A program made the position numbers and the translations under genes. From NCBI GenBank assembly GCA_902797925.1, contig CADBUT010000457.1, positions 1 to 6,604 on the forward strand: 6,604 nucleotides of DNA. Direction: 5' to 3'. Shown in pieces: positions 6,104-6,604 of the stretch. The number at the start of each line of letters is the position of its first letter. Within the stretch, counting starts at the first letter, position 1. This stretch comes from an uncultured Spirochaetaceae bacterium. GTDB lineage: Bacteria > Spirochaetota > Spirochaetia > Treponematales > Treponemataceae. A model generated the notes under the pieces. That model searched no databases. It saw only the letters and a list, made by a program, of their open reading frames with translations, and was not told the origin of the DNA.

Positions 6104-6604
6104 TTGCTTTTTCCTTTTTTTAGCAGGTCAGCAATTTTTCTTATCGGTGCTGTTATTTTCCAGCTGAAACTGTTTGTAAAAGTTGCTTTCTGCTCTTCGA
6201 GAAAATCATCCAAAAGACGCACGTTATTGAAAAGCGCAGAAAAGTCTTTATATTGAAAACCATATAATTTGTACAAAAGCTCCTGATGGTCATCTGTGCT
6301 TAAGAATTCTATTAATGTTTTGAAGCCCCAAACAGGCAGAAGCCTGTTGTCTTTTGAATCAAGCGCAATGCGTGCCAAAAAATATGGCACTGTCTCGTCA
6401 GTTGGTTCGCCGTAAGGCTCAACCAAACTGCCGAAAATTTCAACAAGCCGCTCCGCTGTTTTTATGCTGCTCAAGAAATAGTTAAGCGCATGCGGCGTCT
6501 CGATTTCAATGCGCTTATAAGCTTTTACGCAATTGCTGCTCATGTGCCCGTTGTCATCGGTCGGAACACGGTAGCATGTTTTTGCTTCTTTCAAGAAAGC
6601 ACAA
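6100..6604 (-). CDS. C-terminal part of an unrecognised protein, possibly a glycosyltransferase (5' end outside window)
   Basis: The frame is open to the right edge, so the start lies outside the window; a TTG at 6594 is an in-frame codon and there is no reason to take it as the start. The 167 visible residues match no family I recognise. They are soluble in character and largely helical in appearance, with hydrophobic-patterned segments such as ALNYFLSSIKTAERLVEIFG and LLPVWGFKTLIEFL. The end, FSWKITAPIRKIADLLKK, resembles the S-x-S-W-[RK]-I-T-x-P-[LI]-R tail often found at the C-terminus of glycosyltransferases and FkbM-type proteins in bacterial polysaccharide loci. That tail and the ATGA overlap with the GT8-like gene suggest the C-terminal region of a glycosyltransferase or glycan-modifying enzyme of the same operon, but the function is an inference. 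Confidence 0.7.
   Translation of the reverse strand, partial: CAFLKEAKTCYRVPTDDNGHMSSNCVKAYKRIEIETPHALNYFLSSIKTAERLVEIFGSLVEPYGEPTDETVPYFLARIALDSKDNRLLPVWGFKTLIEFLSTDDHQELLYKLYGFQYKDFSALFNNVRLLDDFLEEQKATFTNSFSWKITAPIRKIADLLKKGKSK
6111..6116 (-). promoter_or_regulatory. Ribosome binding site of the GT8-like gene
   Basis: AAGGAA within a run of A residues on the minus strand lies seven bases before the ATG at 6103. It is inside the coding region of the preceding gene, so translation of the two can be coupled through the ATGA overlap while still allowing independent initiation. Confidence 0.65.

Noticed and set aside
5900..6256. Plus-strand open frame of 118 codons
   Set aside because: It spans the junction of two well-supported minus-strand genes and is a shadow of them; no homology is evident.
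1..6604. CRISPR arrays, insertion-sequence genes, tRNA or rRNA genes
   Set aside because: No regularly spaced repeats, transposase motifs or RNA gene signatures were seen; nearly all of the sequence is accounted for by seven polysaccharide-related genes.

Overview
The window carries part of a surface-polysaccharide (capsule, O-antigen or exopolysaccharide) biosynthesis locus from a bacterium. No taxonomic marker gene is present. The moderate-to-low GC, cysteine-rich proteins, Shine-Dalgarno sites of the AAGGA/AGAGGA type and tightly packed glycosyltransferases would fit an anaerobic host-associated organism such as a Treponema-like spirochaete or a Firmicute, but this is only a guess.

Layout. 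Six of the seven genes are on the minus strand and read from right to left. From the right edge they are: the C-terminal part of an unrecognised protein with a basic tail (6100-6604, start outside the window); a GT8-like glycosyltransferase (5219-6103); a GT10, fucosyltransferase-type glycosyltransferase (4195-5202); and a GT2 glycosyltransferase (3479-4195). These four are joined by a 4-base ATGA overlap, a 16-base gap and a 1-base TAATG overlap, so they look like one operon. Next comes a gene in the opposite direction: a membrane acyltransferase-3 protein on the plus strand (about 2315-3430), converging with the GT2 gene. Beyond a 171-base divergent intergenic region the minus strand resumes with ugd, UDP-glucose 6-dehydrogenase (809-2143). 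Ugd overlaps by ATGA a second GT2 glycosyltransferase with a galactosyltransferase-like C-terminal motif (1-812), which runs off the left edge.

How the genes fit together. Ugd would supply UDP-glucuronate as a sugar donor or precursor. Four recognisable glycosyltransferases (two GT2, one GT10, one GT8-like) would add sugars to a lipid-linked repeat unit or glycan at the inner face of the membrane. The integral membrane acyltransferase would add an acetyl or other acyl group to the glycan. No GDP-fucose synthesis, flippase, polymerase or export gene lies in the window, so the final glycan cannot be deduced.

The only sizeable non-coding stretch is 2144-2314. It contains plausible divergent promoters, a perfect 6-4-6 interrupted palindrome and one copy of a short direct repeat whose partner lies at the other side of the acyltransferase gene. 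The base composition is a mosaic: hand-counted samples give about 55% GC within ugd and about 26% within the GT8-like gene. I see a polysaccharide locus with some signs of cassette-wise assembly, and no evidence of a wholly new type of system.
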